64,000 nucleotides of DNA, taken from contig CM060733.1 in assembly GCA_030704615.1 (NCBI GenBank), forward strand, positions 63,054,001-63,118,000. Reading direction: 5' to 3'. Positions within the stretch are counted from its first letter, which is position 1, and every line of letters begins with the position of its first letter. Shown here piece by piece: positions 60,730 to 64,000 of the stretch. The stretch comes from Takakia lepidozioides. Taxonomy: Eukaryota; Streptophyta; Takakiopsida; Takakiales; Takakiaceae. Both the position numbers and the translations under genes were made by a program. Below the pieces are notes generated by a model. The model searched no databases, had not been told where the DNA came from, and was given only the letters and a program-made list of their open reading frames with translations.

Positions 60730-61060
60730 TGCATGAGACGGAGCTTAAGTCGTGTCGTCGGCGGCTTCCCAAAATCCCGCGTCCTCCTTCTCTTTGCCGG
60801 AGTCACCTGACCTTCCACAAACTCTATGCTACCACTATGTCGCATAAGGAGAGGAAACGCAGGAGAATGTCACTGCAGAAGGGCAAGGAGCGAGAGAGCG
60901 AAGCGGTGGAACATGCAACCACTCTACAGATGTGTAAGCAACCACGTCTCCCGAAGCGTTGCCACCGTCCACCACTTTCTGGGTGATGAAGAGATTGTGA
61001 CCCCTGACACGTTCGCACGGATGAACTGGAACACGACGCGTGCCAGTTCCAGCCACCAGA
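60730..61060. other. Spacer before the element III palindrome array
   Basis: Short open frames occur on both strands, but none has a recognisable domain. It may hold the start region of either divergent gene. Confidence 0.3.
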
Positions 61061-61074
61061 TGGTTTATCCGAAT

Positions 61075-62490
61075 TGCGGCACCGAAATACCTTCCGTTCA
61101 CCGGATGCTGTTCCTGGAGCAGCCGACATTGAAATATCCGCACATCATGAAACCCAACCGCCATGAAAATCCCCTGCCTATGACATTCAACAGTCAGGTC
61201 GGTACGTTTCATCAGCGACGGCGCCGAAATTCATCCTATTCAAGTGCTTTCGTACACAAACTTACAAATTTCGGCGCCGCAATTCATCGCTTCCCAAGTC
61301 CTCATTCGTCATGAGCAAACATGTCAGTGGGATATCGGAGCCGGAATTAATTCCGGAACAGTGGAAACGGCTGCACTTGGGCACATTTCATCCATATTTC
61401 GGCGCCGAAATTCATTACGAATATCTCCGTCCACGCGTAGACGAGCGCCGAAATTCATCCAGAGCGAAGACTAAATCGGCACCATGCTATGCTTTGCCGC
61501 CATCATTGCCCCTGACGGATGCTGTCCATGCCTGTTGGACTTGCCATTTCTGGACATTTAACTATAATTTCGGCGCCGAAATTATACTTTATGTGCGGCA
61601 ACGTCCCGTGCGAAAAAGACCACTTAATGGAACTGTCGGTTTCAAATGAAAAAACGGCTAAAATACAATTAATTTTGACATGGGTTCAATATGCCGATTT
61701 CTCCATTAAATGCAGAATATTGTCGGAACGGGGTATTTCCAACGATTTACGGAAAATTATATCACACAGAAGCAAATAGTAAGTGTCGGGTTTGGACGAG
61801 TTTCGGCGCCGAAATTCATCCGTCGCATAGAAAATGTAATATTAGAGTTACTCATTGCGGACAGTAAGGATGAATTTCGGCGCCGAAATTCATCCATTTC
61901 AATATTGGAGGGAGGGCATTGGATGAATTTCGGCGCCGAAATCCGGCGCTCAAACCCTGAAAAGAATTTGGAGGGATGGAGTCGGTTGAATTTCGGCGCC
62001 GAAATTCATTGCTCGCGAAAAAAAAAAAAATTCGGGAGGATTCGGATGAATTTCGGCGCCGAAACGCGAAGAAAAAAAAAAAATCGGGAGGACTTCGGAT
62101 GAATTTCGGCGCCGAAATTCATTGCTCGCGAAGAAAAAAAAAATTCGGGAGGACTTCAGATGAATTTCGGCGCCGAAATTCATTGCTGGCGAAGAAAAAA
62201 AAAATTCGGAGGACTTCGGATGAATTTCGGCGCCGAAATTCATTGCTCGCGAAGAAAAAAGAAAATTAGAAGGGAGGACTTGGATGAGATTCGGCGCCGA
62301 AGTTCATCTGTCGCAAAGAAAAGAAAAAAAAAAAAAAAACTTCAGATGAATTTCGGCACCGAAATCCATCCGCAGGGCAGCAGAATTAGGGTCGGAAAAG
62401 GAGATGAAGAATGAATTTCGGCGCCGAAATACGTCCATTCTGCCGATTCAGGATTACTGTCATTCGGATGTCGGCACCGATATCCGGACA
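61075..62490. repeat. Array of TTTCGGCGCCGAAA palindromes between the divergent genes of element III
   Basis: Full cores occur at 61,397, 61,571 (24-base palindrome 61,563-61,586), 61,801, 61,875 (28-base palindrome 61,868-61,895, arm GGATGAATTTCGG), about 61,928, 61,991, 62,051, 62,104, 62,165, 62,225 and 62,416. Variant cores lie near 61,075, 61,222, 61,270, 61,445, 62,290, 62,351 (CA centre) and 62,466. From 61,991 to 62,225 the spacing is 53-61 bases with A-rich spacers. Repetition makes open frames rich in NFGAEIH and KKKK, which are not proteins. It occupies the same place as the 117-base array in copy B. Confidence 0.92.
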
Positions 62491-62879
62491 CGTGGTGAAT
62501 CACGACTGTAATCAGGAACACATTCATCTGTATTTTGGCATCCAAATTTCATGTGCAAAATTTCATGCACCGAAATCCATCCATGGATGCTTGGTCAGTT
62601 TCATGAGGTGAACAAATTACTATTTCTGTCGCCGGAATTTCCCCTGGCTTCCAAAGTTGTTACATGACAGAGATGTTCATCCAGATTTCGGTGCCTGATT
62701 ATTGTAGCCCAAGTGGTTGTACATTACAATTCAGGCACCAAATATCCGATGTGAACTTGCTGTTGTCGTCCGTTTTTGTAACGTACGTTACATACCTTCA
62801 TCTTTACGTGCACTGATCACCCATCCTGTTGGATACGGAATCCTCCAGAAAATCATTTGTGTTATTAGGTAGGACACAC

Positions 62880-63477
62880 TCTTCTCACTGCAGGACTTCG
62901 CTGCGGAGCGTACCGAGAGGTCCCGTCTTCAACATGGACTCCCGTGTTTGGGTAAACGTGTACTTCCATCCTGATTCTCTGAAAGCTAAAATACGTTCCA
63001 CGAAATCCAATTCCCAGTCGTCATCCTCCTCCCATGAGAAGCTCTTCGCCCCGCATACCGGTGGGTAACCCCGCAGCTTGGCCCACCCATCGGTGGGGGA
63101 AACTGAAAAGACGGCGGCCACAACAAAGGCGAACGACACCAGGATGGCCAACGCTCTTGCAATGCCCTGCATAGTGCAAGGTTGCAGGGATGTTCCTCAC
63201 CCCGGGATGGGGCGCATATTTCAGTTGTCAACAGCCGGGTCTGCTGCGCGCAGTGTCGTGTATACAATCACGGTTTCACAAAACCCAGCTTGCAACTGTG
63301 AGGACTTCCTTGTTATGGAATCTAAGAATGCAGCATACGTCCCCTGCAAACACCTTTATTACATTTTTCTGAACGCATGAGTTGCATATCCGCAGTGGAC
63401 GTCTTCATCCATGCTCCAACACTGAGTTTCAACGAGCTGCACAAGGCCCTACGGCAGGACACTGGTCGGACTGCTTG
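62880..63477 (+). pseudogene. Element III transposase tail with SWIM zinc finger
   Basis: 63,078-63,380 reads HPGMGRIFQLSTAGSAARSV, then VSQNPACNCEDFLVMESKNA and YVPCKHLYYIF. This is a complete CxC...CxH SWIM signature, diverged from copies A and B. It stops after LNA, and the next frame continues SAVDVFIHAPTLSFNELHKA and LRQDTGRTA, aligning with the DQFIHQATLGYGEVITPLQR end of copy A, so one frameshift separates them. The catalytic MULE part is absent. Confidence 0.75.
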
Positions 63478-63489
63478 ACATTCCACATT

Positions 63490-64000
63490 CGGGAAGGAGA
63501 AAGTGGCAATTATATTACATTCATCTTCTTGCACCCTATTTTTTTTTGAGGAATTATACACTTGGTGGTGCCGCATCGCCATGGCTACATGTGAATTTTG
63601 GTGCCGCAATACATGAGTGGTTTTGGCCATGAATGGCATGCGCATGCTTTTTTTATTTTGGTTGTCTACAAATGGATCCGAGTAAAGCATACATTGTGTG
63701 GAGATTAACGGGCATTGAGGCCTATTTCAGCGCCGTTTATGGTCTATGTACTGCATAGTGCTTCCTTGTTACTGCTCTTCATTCAATTTGTAGTGATTTC
63801 GCAGCCCATCCTGGCGTTTTCGTCCACCTCTATGAGAAGACTTCAATTTGCTACAAATACATTGTTACTGTTCTGCAAATGTGATGTCTTTACAAGATTG
63901 CTAGTTCTGTGTCCCAGTGGGAAAGTGCGCTGCTGTCACCCCTAAGGTTCCTGTTGGTCTCAGTCTGCGCAAAAATTAAGGGTACCCCACAGAACCCGTA
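63490..64000. other. Right flank of element III
   Basis: A last TTTCAGCGCCGTTTA-like site lies at 63,725-63,739. From about 63,938 the text CACCCCTAAGGTTCCTGTTG resembles 11,628-11,650, marking the start of another dispersed repeat that runs off the window. Confidence 0.4.

Noticed and set aside
61991-62240. CRISPR-like array of regularly spaced palindromes
   Set aside because: Spacers are near-identical and A-rich, the genome is eukaryotic, and no cas genes exist; the repeats belong to a transposon.
61950-62414. Repeated NFGAEIH / KKKKI open frames
   Set aside because: Artefact of translating the palindrome array with A-rich spacers.

Overview
This window looks like repeat-rich nuclear DNA of a seed-free land plant, plausibly a fern. 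The evidence is plant-type PPR remnants, a plant RNase H-bearing LINE, an LTR-element primer site complementary to initiator tRNA-Met, a CACTA element and a spliced CobW-family gene with a likely plastid transit peptide. I cannot name the species. One ordinary host gene looks intact: the 10-exon CobW/COG0523 GTPase gene on the minus strand at 13,194-18,252. Almost everything else is mobile DNA or its remains.

Layout. 1-3.7 kb: remnant of a two-gene DNA transposon (element I). 3.7-6.4 kb: two LINE 3' ends. 7.0-7.3 kb: a MITE. 9.1-9.7 kb: PPR scraps. 13.2-18.25 kb: the CobW gene, with a scrap of the transposon accessory gene just upstream. 18.8-22.5 kb: tandem and dispersed repeats and PPR debris. 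22.5-29.4 kb: a CACTA-type element inserted in a PPR repeat, with a 3-base target duplication. 29.4-31.1 kb: tandemly duplicated PPR debris. 31.1-33.4 kb: a mirrored non-autonomous element. 33.5-36.4 kb: PPR scrap, second MITE and AT-rich repeats. 36.4-38.85 kb: a truncated element with a SWIM-domain fragment. 38.86-55.2 kb: two head-to-tail copies (A and B) of the two-gene transposon. 55.2-55.9 kb: a transposase fragment. 56-58.2 kb: probable LTR-element remnant. 58.2-63.5 kb: a third, divergent two-gene element (III).

The recurring system. Each larger element has two divergently transcribed genes. The plus-strand gene encodes a MULE-like DDE transposase with a C-terminal SWIM zinc finger (CxC...CxH). 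The minus-strand gene is multi-exonic. It encodes a ParB-like domain (DGNHR), a conserved middle region, a charged linker and a DNA amino-methyltransferase-like module in which a motif IV-like segment precedes motif I (beta-class order), then an acidic tail. Between the two genes, or in accessory-gene introns, lie arrays of long palindromes. The arms differ from element to element, but the centre is always CG, TG or CA. Element ends share a three-part module: clusters of GTGAGC/GCTCAC, a pair of CCGCGG-like sites, and an array of ATTCATCC words. All copies seen here are damaged by frameshifts, stops or deletions, but exon structure and splice sites can be read by comparing copies.

A mobile element carrying its own DNA methyltransferase plus lineage-specific CpG-centred palindromes suggests a self-marking or self-recognition system. 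That link is inference. The gene content and the palindromes are seen directly.
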